A stretch of DNA of 64,000 bases from Vibrio ichthyoenteri ATCC 700023 (GCF_000222605.1 NZ_AFWF01000092.1:38379-102378); one strand, 5' to 3'; positions 19,822 to 31,026 are shown, counted from the first letter of the stretch. The notes: generated by a model not told the origin, from the sequence alone. Numbers and translations are program-made.

Positions 19822-20301
19822 TTAGCTTACTGTCACGACTTGGTAGGCCTTTGATTTATCGCCAATCTTAACCACCACATCATCGCCTTCGAACTTCCCT
19901 TTGAGTGCTTTGCCCAAAGGAGACAACAAGGTAAGCAAATAGACTGAACACTGCTGTGACACCACTTCTAAACCGCCAGAGCAAGGCGCAATAAAGAAGC
20001 ACTTACTCACTTCGTCTTCATCCTCCAGCTCAACATAGGCACCAACACCAATAGCACTCTCAGTAAAACTACGGATAGGAAGATTACGCATTAGACTCAA
20101 TTCATACTCACATTCTTGAACTCGCATCGCTTGACCATGAGCTAAATAGGCCGCTTCCAAAGCTAAGGTATCGTATTTATGTTCAGACACGGTTTGATCA
20201 TCCGTCGCAGCATCGATAGCGGTTTGCGTTGAGGAGTGAGCGATAACTAACTTATCTTGAAGGGCGGCGATGATATCGGCAACTAATGACTGTTTGTGCA
20301 T
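19822..20301 (-). CDS. GreA/GreB-family protein
   Basis: 159 residues from ATG 20301 (the frame is open upstream to 20394, but the added residues are hydrophobic and unlike the family). N-terminal helical region (residues 1-75) like a Gre coiled coil, then an FKBP-like C-terminal half with IGVGAYVELEDEDE and SPLGKALKGKFEGDDVVVK, the usual GreA/Rnk C-terminal motif. The predicted role is binding the RNA polymerase secondary channel. Not canonical GreA or GreB; a third paralogue. Confidence 0.85.
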   Translation of the reverse strand: MHKQSLVADIIAALQDKLVIAHSSTQTAIDAATDDQTVSEHKYDTLALEAAYLAHGQAMRVQECEYELSLMRNLPIRSFTESAIGVGAYVELEDEDEVSKCFFIAPCSGGLEVVSQQCSVYLLTLLSPLGKALKGKFEGDDVVVKIGDKSKAYQVVTVS

Positions 20302-20432
20302 GATGACGTGGATTGAAAAGACTACATAGAAATTAAGGATTATAGAGTAGCACACTCCCTCTGATACCAAGAGCCCGGGCGTAAATAAACTCAAAATCCT
20401 CAGCGATTAACTCCAACCTCAAGCATGCTTTA

Positions 20433-21500
20433 TCAAAAGAAACTCAATTGCTTGCTTTGATCTTCAGGCTTAAGCATAACGCTCAGCCCAAGCAAGCGGA
20501 TTTCCCGGCCATTTTGGCGTTTTAAAACTTCGCTTAACAATTGGCGAAAATCATTCAATTCCAATTGCGGATAGATATGCTCAATCGTGGTTTGCTGGAA
20601 ATCGGCAAACTTAACTTTAATACCCTGCTTGATGATCGATTTATCTGGGCTAGCTTTGAGCAGACGAACTTCCAGCTCAGGATACAGCTTCTGCTCAATC
20701 ACTTGCCAACACTCATCATAGCTAACAATATTGTGAGTAAATGTACGCTCAACACCGACCGATTTTCGCTCGCGCTCAGTCACAACTTCACGCTCATCAA
20801 TGCCGTGGCTACGTTTCCATAAAGATTCACCTTGACGGCCAAAGCGACGCAATAACTCACGATAGTCACTTTTTTTAATATCCTCGCATAGATAAAAACC
20901 GGCTTGATGTAATTTTTCTAAGCTCACCTTACCCACGCCTGGAATTTTTTCCAACGGCAGTTTATCCACCACTGACTGAACTTGCTCCGGAGGAATAACA
21001 CATTGACCGTTGGGTTTATTAATGTCGGAAGCGACTTTGGCTAGGAACTTAATCGGCGCAATGCCGGCTGAAGCCGTGAGATTCAGTTCCTGTTCGATAT
21101 CTTGTCGAATTGCTTGGGCGATTAACGTGGCAGAGCCACGACATAACGTAGAGTCAGTGACATCAAGATAAGCTTCATCAAGAGAAAGTGGTTCAATCAA
21201 TGCGGTATAACGCTCGAATATGGCGCGTATTTGCCTTGAGACTTGCTTATAAACCTCCATACGGCCACGCACAACCAACAAGTCAGGACACAACTGTAAT
21301 GCACGCGCTGTTGGCATGGCACTGCGTACACCAAACTGACGAGCTTGATAGTTACAAGTGCTGATCACGCCACGTTGTTTTTCACTGCCACCGACCGCAA
21401 GTGGCCGGTCGCGATATTGCGGATTATCACGCATTTCGACTGCGGCAAAAAAACAATCCATATCAACATGAATAATTTTCCTCACTCGTTCCGAAGTCAT
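20433..21500 (-). CDS. dinB: DNA polymerase IV
   Basis: Y-family translesion polymerase. 355 residues from ATG 21500. Palm motifs HVDMDCFFAAVE near the N-terminus and SLDEAYLDVT near residue 100; helix-hairpin-helix at KIPGVGKVSLEKL; C-terminal QLSFF fits the beta-clamp-binding peptide. A perfect LexA box lies 16 bases upstream of the start, so SOS control is expected. Confidence 0.96.
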   Translation of the reverse strand: MTSERVRKIIHVDMDCFFAAVEMRDNPQYRDRPLAVGGSEKQRGVISTCNYQARQFGVRSAMPTARALQLCPDLLVVRGRMEVYKQVSRQIRAIFERYTALIEPLSLDEAYLDVTDSTLCRGSATLIAQAIRQDIEQELNLTASAGIAPIKFLAKVASDINKPNGQCVIPPEQVQSVVDKLPLEKIPGVGKVSLEKLHQAGFYLCEDIKKSDYRELLRRFGRQGESLWKRSHGIDEREVVTERERKSVGVERTFTHNIVSYDECWQVIEQKLYPELEVRLLKASPDKSIIKQGIKVKFADFQQTTIEHIYPQLELNDFRQLLSEVLKRQNGREIRLLGLSVMLKPEDQSKQLSFF

Positions 21501-21515
21501 AACCGCCACACTACA

Positions 21516-21531
21516 CTGTTTAAAAATACAG
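21516..21531 (-). promoter_or_regulatory. LexA (SOS) box of dinB
   Basis: CTGTTTAAAAATACAG, a perfect CTGT-N8-ACAG palindrome, just upstream of the dinB start. Confidence 0.92.
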
Positions 21532-21654
21532 TATAAATAATATTTCCGAGGAAGAAAAATCTTATTCGCACTTCATTCTGCGCCCTTAGTCATAGAGCAA
21601 TTGGCGATAACGCTTTATGATAACTATTAACAAGTTTGATAGTATGGATACTAC

Positions 21655-22869
21655 GTGAACAACCAAGTTTTAATTGTTGAGGATAGCCTCACCTTTCGCA
21701 ATTACCTCGAACAACTCTTAAGCCAAGCTGGTTACCGAGTTTTTGCCGCCGAAAATATTCGTCAAGCGCGAGTCATTTTAGACGCCAAACCCGATCTGCT
21801 TTGCGCTGTGCTCGACTATTGTTTGCCCGATGGAGAAGATGGCGAAGTTATCGAGTTAGCACTTACTCACCAATATAAAGTCATCGTACTCACCGCCCTT
21901 TTCAATCCTGAATTGCGCGAACAAATGCTGGCGAAGGGTGTGGTCGATTATCTCCTCAAAGATAGTACTGCTTCCGTCTCGTATATTTTTCCGTTGATTC
22001 AACGCTTAGAAAAAAACCAACAGCACAAATGCTTGGTTGTCGATGACTCAGCAACCGTACGTAACCACGTGGTTCAATTACTTGAGCATCAATACATCGC
22101 GACGAGCCAGGCTCAAAATGGCGTAGAGGCGTTAAACATATTACAAAACGATAGTGATATTACGTTTGTCATTACTGACCACGACATGCCTGAAAAAGAT
22201 GGTATTGCGATGATTCGAGATATTCGCCAACAAAGCGACCGAACGCGTTTGCCAATCTTAGGCTTATCCGGCAGTGAAGATCCCACCCTAACCGCGCAGT
22301 TTCTAAAAGCGGGGGCAAACGACTTCCTCAATAAACCGTTTAACCCCGAAGAATTCTACTGTCGTGTCCATCAAGTGCTCAATATGAAAGAAGCAACTAA
22401 CGAGCTCTACAGAATGGCAAATCAAGACGCGTTAACCGGCCTTTGGAATCGTCGCTACTTATTCAACCAAGCTTGTAGCGGCTGTGCGGCGCGCAATATC
22501 GCTATGCTCGATATCGATTTCTTCAAAGTCGTTAACGATACTTATGGCCATGATGGTGGTGATGCAGTACTGCTGACTGTCGCGAAAATTTTGCAACTCT
22601 ACTTCCCCGATGAAGTGGTAGCTCGATTTGGCGGAGAAGAGTTTTGTATTCAAGCCTGTGGCTCTTTTGATGACTTTGCTACTCGTTTAGAAAAACTGCG
22701 CAAACGGATTGCCAACACAAGCATTCCTTATCAAGAAACAACCATCAATGTCACCATCAGCATCGGCGTGGCAATGATGCAAGAAAGCCTCGACGCACAA
22801 ATCAAGCTCGCAGACGACCGACTTTACTTAGCCAAAGATCAAGGTCGAAATCAAGTGGTCGCCAGTTAA
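21655..22869 (+). CDS. Response regulator diguanylate cyclase (REC-REC-GGDEF)
   Basis: 404 residues from GTG 21655. First receiver domain residues 1-120 (VLIVEDS, phospho-acceptor Asp in AVLDYCLPDG, Lys in YLLKDS); second receiver about 125-245 (CLVVDDSATVRN, ITDHDMPEKDG, LNKPFNPEEF); GGDEF domain about 265-404 with DALTGLWNRRYLF, LDIDFFKVVNDTYGHDGGD and the active-site form GGEEF. Predicted to make cyclic di-GMP on phosphorylation. No RxxD inhibitory site seen directly before GGEEF. Monocistronic. Confidence 0.94.
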   Translation: MNNQVLIVEDSLTFRNYLEQLLSQAGYRVFAAENIRQARVILDAKPDLLCAVLDYCLPDGEDGEVIELALTHQYKVIVLTALFNPELREQMLAKGVVDYLLKDSTASVSYIFPLIQRLEKNQQHKCLVVDDSATVRNHVVQLLEHQYIATSQAQNGVEALNILQNDSDITFVITDHDMPEKDGIAMIRDIRQQSDRTRLPILGLSGSEDPTLTAQFLKAGANDFLNKPFNPEEFYCRVHQVLNMKEATNELYRMANQDALTGLWNRRYLFNQACSGCAARNIAMLDIDFFKVVNDTYGHDGGDAVLLTVAKILQLYFPDEVVARFGGEEFCIQACGSFDDFATRLEKLRKRIANTSIPYQETTINVTISIGVAMMQESLDAQIKLADDRLYLAKDQGRNQVVAS

Positions 22870-22885
22870 GCTTTCACTGCACATA

Positions 22886-22917
22886 ATAAAAAACCGGCAT
22901 CAAGGCCGGTTTTTTGA
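22886..22917. terminator. Bidirectional terminator between the cyclase and nqrM
   Basis: Stem AAACCGGC/GCCGGTTT with A and T runs at the sides; serves both converging genes. Confidence 0.85.
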
Positions 22918-22929
22918 TTTTAGGTCAGA

Positions 22930-23163
22930 TTACGCGATGCGATCTTTTTCCCATGCGGCAAGCTTTTCAGCGCGAGCTGCTGCGCGGGCTTCGCGCTTTT
23001 TACGCGCATCACAAGGTTCAGGGCAGTTACACACTTTTTCGATACCCACGGTACCCAAACCACCACAGCTGCCTTTAACCACTTTCTTTTGGAAAATATA
23101 GCCCACTGCCATCGCAGCAATAACCGCCATAAAAACACCAAAAGTAATTAGAAATGTATTCAT
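22930..23163 (-). CDS. nqrM: Na+-NQR maturation protein NqrM
   Basis: 77 residues: one N-terminal membrane helix (about residues 3-23), then four cysteines in CGGLGTVGIEKVCNCPEPC and a basic tail. This is the DUF539 family required to assemble the iron centre shared by NqrD and NqrE. It follows apbE by 22 bases, as in other vibrios. Confidence 0.94.
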   Translation of the reverse strand: MNTFLITFGVFMAVIAAMAVGYIFQKKVVKGSCGGLGTVGIEKVCNCPEPCDARKKREARAAARAEKLAAWEKDRIA

Positions 23164-23185
23164 AATCGCATACTCACTTAGCTAA

Positions 23186-24190
23186 CTATTTATTTAAGAA
23201 TGGCTTATACGCTTCAGAAGCCAATTCTTTGAAACCATCATCCGTTTTCACAATCATGAACACCGGAATATTATTCTCATTGGCGATTTGCATACCACGC
23301 TCTTCGCCTAACACCATCAAACCGGTAGCAAGTCCATCAGCCGTCATTGATGATGCATCAAGCACGGTCACTGAAACCACTTTGTGACGGATCGGGTAGC
23401 CCGTTTTTGGGTCAATAATATGAGAGTATCGCACACCATTACTTTCAAAGTAATTACGGTAGTCACCGCTTGTTGCAATTGCCATATCACCAGGTTCGAT
23501 AATTTCTTGGATTGAACGTTCATCTACCGTTGGTTTTTCAATCGCGATGCGCCAACCTATCCCTTCACGGTTCACGCCTTTCAGACGCATTTCACCGCCG
23601 ACCTCAACCATGTAATTTTGGATGCCTTCAGCTTGCAAATAATTGGCGACAACATCCACGCCCCAACCTTTAGCAATAGTAGACAGATCAACATATAGGT
23701 TAGGAATGTCTTTTGACAGCTCATTACCCTCAAGGGATAAATGTTGAATACCGGTGTAAGCTTTACGAGCCGCCAACTCATCTTCGGTTGGAACAACATC
23801 AGGGCGCGCTTCAGGACCAAAACCCCATAGATTTACCAATGGTCCTACAGTGACATCGAGAGCGCCTAGAGTCAGACCGTTCAAACGCATCGCTTCTTTC
23901 ACTACCGTCGCAGTTTGCGCAGAAACAGCAAAAGGTTGATTGGTTTGATGTTGGTTAAAGCGACTCAATTCAGAGTCTTGACGGTAAGTCGACATTTGAT
24001 CATTTACTTCTTCCAGTAAACGGTCAATTTCCGTCTGCAGCACTTCTGGTGTTGGTAAACCTTCTTGCTCAATATACTTAATATTATAAGTGGTCCCCAT
24101 AGTTGGACCGCTTAGATGAACTTGTTCGACCGATTTTTCACAGCCAGCTAGAACCAATAGAGAAGCAAAGACAACAAGCCACTTTTTCAC
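23186..24190 (-). CDS. apbE: FAD:protein FMN transferase
   Basis: Exported lipoprotein (334 residues, lipobox LLVLAGC at about residue 17) that links FMN covalently to threonine in NqrB and NqrC. ApbE signatures visible: GPTMGTTYNIKY near residue 30, LSTIAKGWGVDVV and VGGEMRLKG for FAD/Mg binding, then TSGDYRNYFE and the late DGLATGLMVLG. Its targets, DGFSGAT in NqrB and DGLSGAT in NqrC, are encoded just upstream, which explains the linkage. Confidence 0.96.
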   Translation of the reverse strand: MKKWLVVFASLLVLAGCEKSVEQVHLSGPTMGTTYNIKYIEQEGLPTPEVLQTEIDRLLEEVNDQMSTYRQDSELSRFNQHQTNQPFAVSAQTATVVKEAMRLNGLTLGALDVTVGPLVNLWGFGPEARPDVVPTEDELAARKAYTGIQHLSLEGNELSKDIPNLYVDLSTIAKGWGVDVVANYLQAEGIQNYMVEVGGEMRLKGVNREGIGWRIAIEKPTVDERSIQEIIEPGDMAIATSGDYRNYFESNGVRYSHIIDPKTGYPIRHKVVSVTVLDASSMTADGLATGLMVLGEERGMQIANENNIPVFMIVKTDDGFKELASEAYKPFLNK

Positions 24191-24269
24191 TCGTTTACCC
24201 CTAATGTAGTTTAGAAAACATAGGGTAGCTGTTGATATTCATCAGCTATCTTATATTCACTAATTCTGA

Positions 24270-24301
24270 AAAAAGAATGGCTAGCTCAAGAGCCAGCCAT
24301 G
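24270..24301 (-). terminator. Terminator of the nqr operon
   Basis: Minus strand ATGGCTGGCTC, loop TT, GAGCTAGCCAT, then TCTTTTTT. It separates nqrA-F from apbE-nqrM. Confidence 0.8.
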
Positions 24302-24360
24302 TATCAATGTGTCGTAACACTAAAATCAAGCAATTGATTTGATAGCAAAAAAACTAATCA

Positions 24361-24403
24361 ATCCTTCCCTAGACGCATAGTTCTCTATATGGCTAGGGAG
24401 GAT
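24361..24403 (-). repeat. Long-stem hairpin in the nqrF 3' untranslated region
   Basis: ATCCTTCCCTAG pairs with CTAGGGAGGAT (11 bp, one bulged T) around a 20-base loop. It precedes the terminator and has no T run, so it is not a terminator itself. Possible mRNA-stabilising structure. Confidence 0.55.
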
Positions 24404-24443
24404 TTATCAAGCTGATGGTGCTAGCGCTTCAATTACGTAGAAA

Positions 24444-25670
24444 TTAGCCACCGAAGTCATCTAGAAGGATGTTTTCATCCTCAACACCTAGATCTTTCAG
24501 CATGCCGATAACGGCCGCGTTCATCATAGGTGGACCACACATGTAGTATTCACAATCTTCTGGCGCTTCGTGATCACGTAGGTAGTTCTCGTAAAGAACA
24601 TTGTGAATGAAGCCTGTGTAACCATCCCAGTTATCTTCTGGCATAGGATCAGACAGTGCACAGTGCCATACGAAGTTTTCATTCTCAGCCGCTAGGCCAT
24701 CGAAATCATCCACGTAGAACATTTCACGCTTAGAACGCGCACCATACCAGTAAGACATCTTACGCTTAGATTTAAGGCGTAGAAGTTGGTCAAAGATATG
24801 AGAACGCATTGGCGCCATACCTGCACCACCACCGATGAAGACCATTTCGTTGTCGGTATCTTTAGCGAAGAACTCACCAAATGGACCCGAAATAGTACAC
24901 TTATCACCCGCTTTTAGTGACCAAATGTAAGACGACATCACACCTGGTGCTACGTCTGGATTATTTGGCGGCGGAGTTGCGATACGCACGTTAAGCTTAA
25001 TGATGCCTTTCTCTTCTGGGTATGAAGCCATTGAGTAAGCACGAATTGAATGCTCTTTAACGATTGATTCGTAACGGAACAAGTTAAACTTATCCCAATC
25101 ACCACGATACTCTTCTGGAATATCGTAATCTGCGTATTTCACATGGTGTGGTTCAGCTTCGATCTGAATGTAGCCACCAGCACGGAATGGAACTTCTTCC
25201 CCTTCAGGGATTGCCAGAGCCAATTCTTTGATGAAAGTCGCTTCATTATCATTAGAGATAACCGTACATTCCCACTTCTTAACACCAAAGATTTCTTCTG
25301 GAAGTTCAATTTCCATATCGGCTTTAACCGCTACCTGACAAGCTAGACGCTCGCCTTCACGTGCTTCACCTTTAGAAATATGATCAAGCTCTGTTGGTAG
25401 AATATCACCACCGCCAGATTTGATTTTCACGCGACACTGGCCACAAGAACCACCACCACCACAAGCAGATGATACAAAGATACCTTTGCCTGCCATTGCG
25501 CTGAGTAGCTTGTCACCAGGAGAAGTCACAAAGCTCTTCTCCGGATCGCCATTAACTGAAATAGTAACGTCACCTGTAGGTACTAGCTTAGATTTAGCGA
25601 AAAGAATCACTAAAACCAAAGCAAGTAAAATAATGGTAAACATCGCTACACCAAGAATAATGCTTTGCAT
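24444..25670 (-). CDS. nqrF: Na+-translocating NADH:quinone reductase subunit F
   Basis: NADH-oxidising subunit of Na+-NQR. 408 residues: N-terminal membrane helix, [2Fe-2S] ferredoxin domain (Cys in [15 protein letters not shown] and later ACQVAV), then an FNR-like FAD/NADH reductase (RAYSMAS for [17 protein letters not shown] for NADH). Last gene of the nqrABCDEF operon. Confidence 0.97.
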   Translation of the reverse strand: MQSIILGVAMFTIILLALVLVILFAKSKLVPTGDVTISVNGDPEKSFVTSPGDKLLSAMAGKGIFVSSACGGGGSCGQCRVKIKSGGGDILPTELDHISKGEAREGERLACQVAVKADMEIELPEEIFGVKKWECTVISNDNEATFIKELALAIPEGEEVPFRAGGYIQIEAEPHHVKYADYDIPEEYRGDWDKFNLFRYESIVKEHSIRAYSMASYPEEKGIIKLNVRIATPPPNNPDVAPGVMSSYIWSLKAGDKCTISGPFGEFFAKDTDNEMVFIGGGAGMAPMRSHIFDQLLRLKSKRKMSYWYGARSKREMFYVDDFDGLAAENENFVWHCALSDPMPEDNWDGYTGFIHNVLYENYLRDHEAPEDCEYYMCGPPMMNAAVIGMLKDLGVEDENILLDDFGG

Positions 25671-25699
25671 TTTTTATTCCTTACTTATGGGTGCTTACC

Positions 25700-26299
25700 C
25701 TACAGTTGAACACCAGAGAAAGACATAAAGCCTAACGCCATCAAACCAACAGTGATAAAGGTAATACCAAGACCACGTAGACCCGGAGGCACGTCAGAGT
25801 ATTTCATCTTCTCACGGATACCTGCTAGAGCGACAATCGCCAGCATCCAGCCCACACCAGAGCCGAAACCATACACGATAGATTCAGCAAAGTTGTAGTC
25901 ACGTTGTACCATGAATGATACGCCACCAAAGATCGCACAGTTAACCGTGATCAATGGCAGGAAGATGCCTAGCGCGTTGTACAAAGGTGGGAAGAAGCGA
26001 TCAAGGATCATTTCTAGAATCTGTACAAGTGCCGCGATAACACCGATGAAAGTAATGAAGTTAAGGAAGCTTAAATCCACACCTGCAACCAATGCATTCT
26101 CTTTCAATACGTAGGTATATACTAAGTTGTTGACAGGAACCGCGATGGTTAGAACCACCACAACTGCAACACCTAGACCAAACGAAGTCTTAACTTTCTT
26201 AGATACGGCAAGAAACGTACACATACCCAAGAAGAACGATAGAGCCATGTTTTCGATAAAAATCGATTTAACTAATAGGCTAATGTAATGTTCAATCAT
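25700..26299 (-). CDS. nqrE: Na+-NQR subunit E
   Basis: 199 residues, six predicted membrane helices. Homologous to NqrD in inverted topology; each supplies Cys to the iron centre between them (Cys in [10 protein letters not shown] and in TVNCAIFGG). Five bases downstream of nqrD. Confidence 0.97.
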   Translation of the reverse strand: MIEHYISLLVKSIFIENMALSFFLGMCTFLAVSKKVKTSFGLGVAVVVVLTIAVPVNNLVYTYVLKENALVAGVDLSFLNFITFIGVIAALVQILEMILDRFFPPLYNALGIFLPLITVNCAIFGGVSFMVQRDYNFAESIVYGFGSGVGWMLAIVALAGIREKMKYSDVPPGLRGLGITFITVGLMALGFMSFSGVQL

Positions 26300-26303
26300 G
26301 CCC

Positions 26304-26936
26304 TTACTCCTTCGCTTCGACTTGTGCTGGTTTCAGAATACGGATAGCCCAAATCATGAAGCCAATTAGGAAGAATGCTGATGGAGCAAGTAGCATCAAA
26401 CCGTTTGGTTGGTACCAACCACCGTTACTTACTAATGGAAGTACTTCCAAACCAAACAGCTTACCTGAACCTAGTAGTTCACGGAAAAACGCCACTGTGA
26501 TAAGTACGAAACCGTAACCAAGACCGTTACCAATACCATCAATGAATGATGGTAATGGTGCAGACTTCATAGCAAATGCTTCTGCACGGCCCATTACGAT
26601 ACAGTTCGTAATGATCAAGCCAACAAATACTGATAGCTGTTTAGAGATATCGTATAGGTAAGCTTTTAGCACTTGGTCTACCACGATTACTAGAGATGCA
26701 ATGATCGCCATTTGAACGATGATACGCACACTGTTAGGAATGTGGTTACGGATAACAGAAACAAAGAAGTTAGACAGTGCAGTTACAAAGATTACCGCTA
26801 GTGTCATAACAAAAGCTGTTTCTAGCTTCGTTGTTACTGCTAGTGCAGAACACACACCAAGCACTTGCAGCGCGATTGGGTTGTTATCCAATACCGGCGC
26901 TAAAATGCTCTTTTTAATTTCTTTTGCGCTAGCCAT
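26304..26936 (-). CDS. nqrD: Na+-NQR subunit D
   Basis: 210 residues, six predicted membrane helices, with GVCSALAV and [14 protein letters not shown] carrying the conserved iron-site Cys. Start overlaps the nqrC stop by one base. Confidence 0.97.
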   Translation of the reverse strand: MASAKEIKKSILAPVLDNNPIALQVLGVCSALAVTTKLETAFVMTLAVIFVTALSNFFVSVIRNHIPNSVRIIVQMAIIASLVIVVDQVLKAYLYDISKQLSVFVGLIITNCIVMGRAEAFAMKSAPLPSFIDGIGNGLGYGFVLITVAFFRELLGSGKLFGLEVLPLVSNGGWYQPNGLMLLAPSAFFLIGFMIWAIRILKPAQVEAKE

Positions 26937-27721
26937 TAGTTCAGACCTCCATCACGGACTTTAGCAAGGAAAGGACCGAAGCCATCTTTACCTAGCCAGA
27001 AGTCAAATGTACCTTGAACACCGTTCGCGGTTAGTGTTGCGCCTGAAAGACCATCAACACCGTGCTCAGAACCTGCTGGAGCGCCACCTTTAACAATCTT
27101 GATTGCTGGGTTGTGGTCTGCATCAAACATTTTCTTGCCTACGAACTGTGCACGCCAGCTTGGGTTTTCAATCTCACCACCAAGTCCAGGAGTTTCACCT
27201 TGCTCGTAGTAAGTAATACCCGCGATGGTGTTGCCGTCAGTTTCAACAGCAACAAACGCGTACATCATTGACCAAAGGCCAGTGCCGTGAACAGGGATGA
27301 TAACTTTAGAAATCTCATCACCGCTTTTCACTAGGTATACAATACCTGTGTCAGCACGACGTAGAATTTTCGCTTTATCATCTTGCGCATCTAATCTGAT
27401 TGACTCAGATGGATCTTTTGCAGCTTTACGTTGATCGTAATTTGCTGCCGTTGAGCCATCTTTCGCTGTTTCAACAAAATCACCCGTTTTGAAGTCAACA
27501 AGACGAGGTTCAATATATTCTGCAAATAGCGCAGGAACATTCTGACCTTCAGTGTCAATGCCAGCAACTTCAACGATCTTTGATTGTTTGTCTAAAATAG
27601 CGTTCGCTTTCTGCTTGTCACGAAGACCAACAGCAGCTGTTGAAACGATGATTGAACACACTAGGCTCAACCCGACAACAACACTCAGCGTCTTTTTAAT
27701 GCTGTCGTTATTATTTGCCAT
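26936..27721 (-). CDS. nqrC: Na+-NQR subunit C
   Basis: 261 residues: one N-terminal membrane helix then a periplasmic FMN-binding domain. The flavinylation site DGLSGATLT near residue 225 is the ApbE target. Overlaps nqrB by 11 bases. Confidence 0.97.
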   Translation of the reverse strand: MANNNDSIKKTLSVVVGLSLVCSIIVSTAAVGLRDKQKANAILDKQSKIVEVAGIDTEGQNVPALFAEYIEPRLVDFKTGDFVETAKDGSTAANYDQRKAAKDPSESIRLDAQDDKAKILRRADTGIVYLVKSGDEISKVIIPVHGTGLWSMMYAFVAVETDGNTIAGITYYEQGETPGLGGEIENPSWRAQFVGKKMFDADHNPAIKIVKGGAPAGSEHGVDGLSGATLTANGVQGTFDFWLGKDGFGPFLAKVRDGGLN

Positions 27722-28952
27722 AGCGTGCTAGTCTCCGCTTAATGTTCTTCTCAATAACCAAATGGTCAAACAGAGGTGCAAACAAGTTCGCGAATAGAAT
27801 CGCCAGCATCATACCTTCTGGGTAAGCTGGGTTTGCTACACGAATCATTACACACATCGCACCAATCAAGATGCCGTACCACCATTTACCACCGTTGGTA
27901 AATGAAGCTGATACTGGGTCTGTTGCCATGAAGAACATACCAAACGCAAAACCACCTAAAACTAGGTGCCAATGAGCCGGCATACTAAACATTGGATTTG
28001 TATCAGAGCCGATGATGTTAAATAGCGTCGCCGCTACAATCATACCAACCATCGTACCTGCGATGATGCGCCAAGACGCGATTCGCATGTAAACGATCAT
28101 TGCCGCACCGATCATAAGCGCAAGCGTTGAAACTTCACCAATTGAACCTGGGATGTTACCGATGAACGCATCCATCCAAGTAATAGTTTGACCTGTTACT
28201 TTGTTGAATAGAGCGCCTTCGCCACCGTGAGCCCATTGGCTCAAAGCAGTTGCACCAGAGAAACCGTCAGCCGCTGTCCATACTGCATCACCAGAGATTT
28301 GCGCTGGGTATGCGAAGAACAAGAATGCACGGCCTGCTAATGCAGGGTTCAAGAAGTTACGACCTGTACCACCAAAGATTTCTTTCGCAACCACAACACC
28401 GAAGGTAATACCTAGTGCTGCTTGCCATAGAGGTAGAGTTGGTGGAACGATAAGTGCAAACAAGATAGAAGTAACAAAGAAACCTTCGTTAACTTCGTGC
28501 TTACGCACCATACAGAAAAGCACTTCCCAGAAACCGCCGACAAGGAATACTGTCGCGTAGATTGGTAGGAAGTAGGTCGCGCCAAGTAGCATCTTACTGC
28601 CAACACCCGCTTCTGCACTCATGGTGCCGCCAAGCATTTCGGTTAGCCAGTAGTGCCAGTTACCTGCGATGATGTCAGCAAGTTCTTGGCCAGCATATTG
28701 GAAGTTAAGTGCTGCGATAGCTTGGCCACCCGCGTTGTACATACCCCAGAACATTGCTGGGAATACCGCGAACCAAACCATGATCATGATACGTTTTAAA
28801 TCAACGCTATCACGAACGTGCGAGCTTTTTTGAGTCACTAGACCCGGAGTGTAGAAAAGGGTTGCTGCAGCTTCGTAAAGCGCAAACCACTTCTCATGTT
28901 TGCCACCCGGCTCAAAATGATGCTCGATATCCTCAAGGAATTTTTTAAGCAT
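27711..28952 (-). CDS. nqrB: Na+-NQR subunit B
   Basis: 413 residues, about ten membrane helices. Carries covalent FMN at the Thr of DGFSGAT (about residue 236 by family numbering), and binds riboflavin. Main Na+-path subunit. Follows nqrA by 3 bases. Confidence 0.97.
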   Translation of the reverse strand: MLKKFLEDIEHHFEPGGKHEKWFALYEAAATLFYTPGLVTQKSSHVRDSVDLKRIMIMVWFAVFPAMFWGMYNAGGQAIAALNFQYAGQELADIIAGNWHYWLTEMLGGTMSAEAGVGSKMLLGATYFLPIYATVFLVGGFWEVLFCMVRKHEVNEGFFVTSILFALIVPPTLPLWQAALGITFGVVVAKEIFGGTGRNFLNPALAGRAFLFFAYPAQISGDAVWTAADGFSGATALSQWAHGGEGALFNKVTGQTITWMDAFIGNIPGSIGEVSTLALMIGAAMIVYMRIASWRIIAGTMVGMIVAATLFNIIGSDTNPMFSMPAHWHLVLGGFAFGMFFMATDPVSASFTNGGKWWYGILIGAMCVMIRVANPAYPEGMMLAILFANLFAPLFDHLVIEKNIKRRLARYGK

Positions 28953-28955
28953 GGA

Positions 28956-30296
28956 TTACCCTTCCTTTACAATGGTATCTAGGCATTCACGAAGCAGTTG
29001 ACCGTATTCGTATTTACCTGGACATACAAAGGTACACAATGCTAAATCTTCTTCATCCAGCTCAAGTGCACCCAACGCTTGCGCGCTGTCCGTATCACCT
29101 GCACATAGATCGCGAAGTAGCAATGTTGGTTCCATATCAAGCGGCATTACACGTTCGTAGTTGCCAATTGGAACCATTGCACGGTCACTACCGTTCGTTG
29201 TCGTTGTCATGTTAAACAACTGACCTTTGAAGATATGACCAAGGAAAGATTTGGTTACTGAGAACTTGTTCTTACCTGGGACAGCCCAGCCGAACAACTC
29301 TTTCTCACGACCTTCACGCAAAACAGACACTTGCTGATGGTAACGACCAAGGTAAGCATGAGGACCTGCAGCTTGTGTACCGTTAAGTACTGAGCCAGAA
29401 ATCACGCGCACTTCGCCAGGCATTAGCTCGTTATCTGTCAATTCATCAAGACTTGCACCAACAACGGTACGAACAAGACGTGGTTTGTTCACGACAGGGC
29501 CTGCCAATGAAACAACACGATCTACATTCAACTCACCAGTTAGGAACAATTGACCGAAAGCGATAACGTCTTGATAGTTAATGCTCCACGCCACATTCTC
29601 AGCATTTACCGGATATAGGTGATGCATGTGAGTGCCGGCAAGACCAGCTGGGTGAGGGCCATCAAAAACGTGCTCTTCGACATTTGATTGAGAACAACGA
29701 GGTAAACTTGAGCCAGATTTACAAACGTAAACCTTACCTTCAGTTAGGGCTGAGAGAATTTCGAGGCCAGCGATAAATGCTTCTTGTTGCTCATTAATGA
29801 TCAACTCAGGCTGTGCTGCGAGTGGATTAGTATCCATTGCAGTAACAAAGATAGCCTTAGTAGAAGATTCGATTGCTGGGACCTTGCTAAACGGACGAGT
29901 ACGTAAAGCAGTCCAAAGACCTGATTCAACTAGTTGAGATTTGATCACTTCACGATCCAAACCTTTTAGTTGAGCAGCTTCAAACTTATCGAAAGTTACT
30001 TGCTCTTCACCTGCCACTTCAATCACTACAGATTGAAGGACACGTTTAGCGCCACGGTTAACTTCGATCACTTTACCGCTTGCTGGTGAAGTAAACTTCA
30101 CGCCAGGGTTCTTCTTGTCTTCAAAAAGAACTTGCGCTTTTTTCACTTCATCGCCTACGCGGACATGCATGGTAGGACGCATGCCAACGTACTCTTCGCC
30201 AAGCAAGGCGACTTTTTTGATGGCTTTGCCATCACTAATCACCTGGGCAGGAGTTCCCGCGATAGGAAGATCCAGACCCTTCTTTATTGTAATCAT
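28956..30296 (-). CDS. nqrA: Na+-NQR subunit A
   Basis: 446 residues from ATG 30296, the family start ([11 protein letters not shown]); the frame extends four codons upstream to 30308. Cytoplasmic ubiquinone-binding subunit, homologous to RnfC without its Fe-S motif. First gene of the nqr operon. The ribosome site is weak, which is usual for this start. Confidence 0.97.
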   Translation of the reverse strand: MITIKKGLDLPIAGTPAQVISDGKAIKKVALLGEEYVGMRPTMHVRVGDEVKKAQVLFEDKKNPGVKFTSPASGKVIEVNRGAKRVLQSVVIEVAGEEQVTFDKFEAAQLKGLDREVIKSQLVESGLWTALRTRPFSKVPAIESSTKAIFVTAMDTNPLAAQPELIINEQQEAFIAGLEILSALTEGKVYVCKSGSSLPRCSQSNVEEHVFDGPHPAGLAGTHMHHLYPVNAENVAWSINYQDVIAFGQLFLTGELNVDRVVSLAGPVVNKPRLVRTVVGASLDELTDNELMPGEVRVISGSVLNGTQAAGPHAYLGRYHQQVSVLREGREKELFGWAVPGKNKFSVTKSFLGHIFKGQLFNMTTTTNGSDRAMVPIGNYERVMPLDMEPTLLLRDLCAGDTDSAQALGALELDEEDLALCTFVCPGKYEYGQLLRECLDTIVKEG

Positions 30297-30720
30297 ACGC
30301 ACTTGCACTACTTTTATCGGGAAAAAGATTCTTTAAATTGCGTAACTTTTAGACACGACATCAGTGTCCGGTTTTGGCGCTTACGTATCGCCAAAATCGC
30401 AACATCCTAGCAATAATTTCTTCACATACATCATGTGAGATTTATCAGGTGCGATAGTCTATCATCATTTCCGAATCTGATGCCATGACCAATCAGGGGT
30501 ATGGCGTCAATAAATGCTAGGAATTGAGTTTAAAAGGCCAAAGAATAATCATAATTTTGACCCATCGCACATCGATAACTTGTTGTGAGCATAAAAAATA
30601 TTATTGACAATTAACATAATGAAACATTTCTTGTTATTTTGTTGCAATTGAATATTTGTTTCCACATTGTTAACAAGGTCAATCTTCAAACAAACAAAAC
30701 TGCCATCGCCGCCCTACAAA
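30297..30720. other. Region between bolA and nqrA, with two inverted repeats
   Basis: About 420 bases, presumably the nqr promoter. It holds TTTTGGCG-N9-CGCCAAAA (30372-30396), operator-like, and a 9-bp stem between GATGCCATG (30479) and TATGGCGTC (ending 30508). Neither has a T run. No ORF with a ribosome site was seen. Confidence 0.5.
30372..30396. repeat. Operator-like palindrome upstream of nqrA
   Basis: Perfect 8-bp inverted repeat TTTTGGCG and CGCCAAAA with a 9-base spacer, 76 bases upstream of the nqrA start. The binding protein is unknown. Confidence 0.5.
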
Positions 30721-31026
30721 TTACTTACTGCCGCCAAGGCACATTGGACTATCTGGAGCACGTTGTAAGTCACGCCATTCTGTTGGGGTATAAGTATGGA
30801 TCGCGAGTGCATGAATATGGTTCGCAAGCTCATCAGCCAATGTTTGATTAACAAGACGATGACGTGCAATCAAGCGTAAACCTTCAAATTCATCGCTAAC
30901 CACAATAACCTTAAAATGGCTTTCTGATCCTGGCGCTACATTGTGCATGTAACTTTCATTAATGACATCAAGGTGTTGAGGTGAGAGTTGTTGGTGGAGT
31001 TTGGTTTTAATGACTTCTTCTAACAT
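30721..31026 (-). CDS. bolA: BolA-family protein
   Basis: 101 residues, normal length; class II KH-like fold with [25 protein letters not shown] (conserved His-containing core) and [13 protein letters not shown] near the C-terminus. BolA proteins pair with monothiol glutaredoxins in iron-sulphur handling and act in the morphology/stress response. Neighbour of the Na+-NQR operon in vibrios. Confidence 0.93.
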   Translation of the reverse strand: MLEEVIKTKLHQQLSPQHLDVINESYMHNVAPGSESHFKVIVVSDEFEGLRLIARHRLVNQTLADELANHIHALAIHTYTPTEWRDLQRAPDSPMCLGGSK

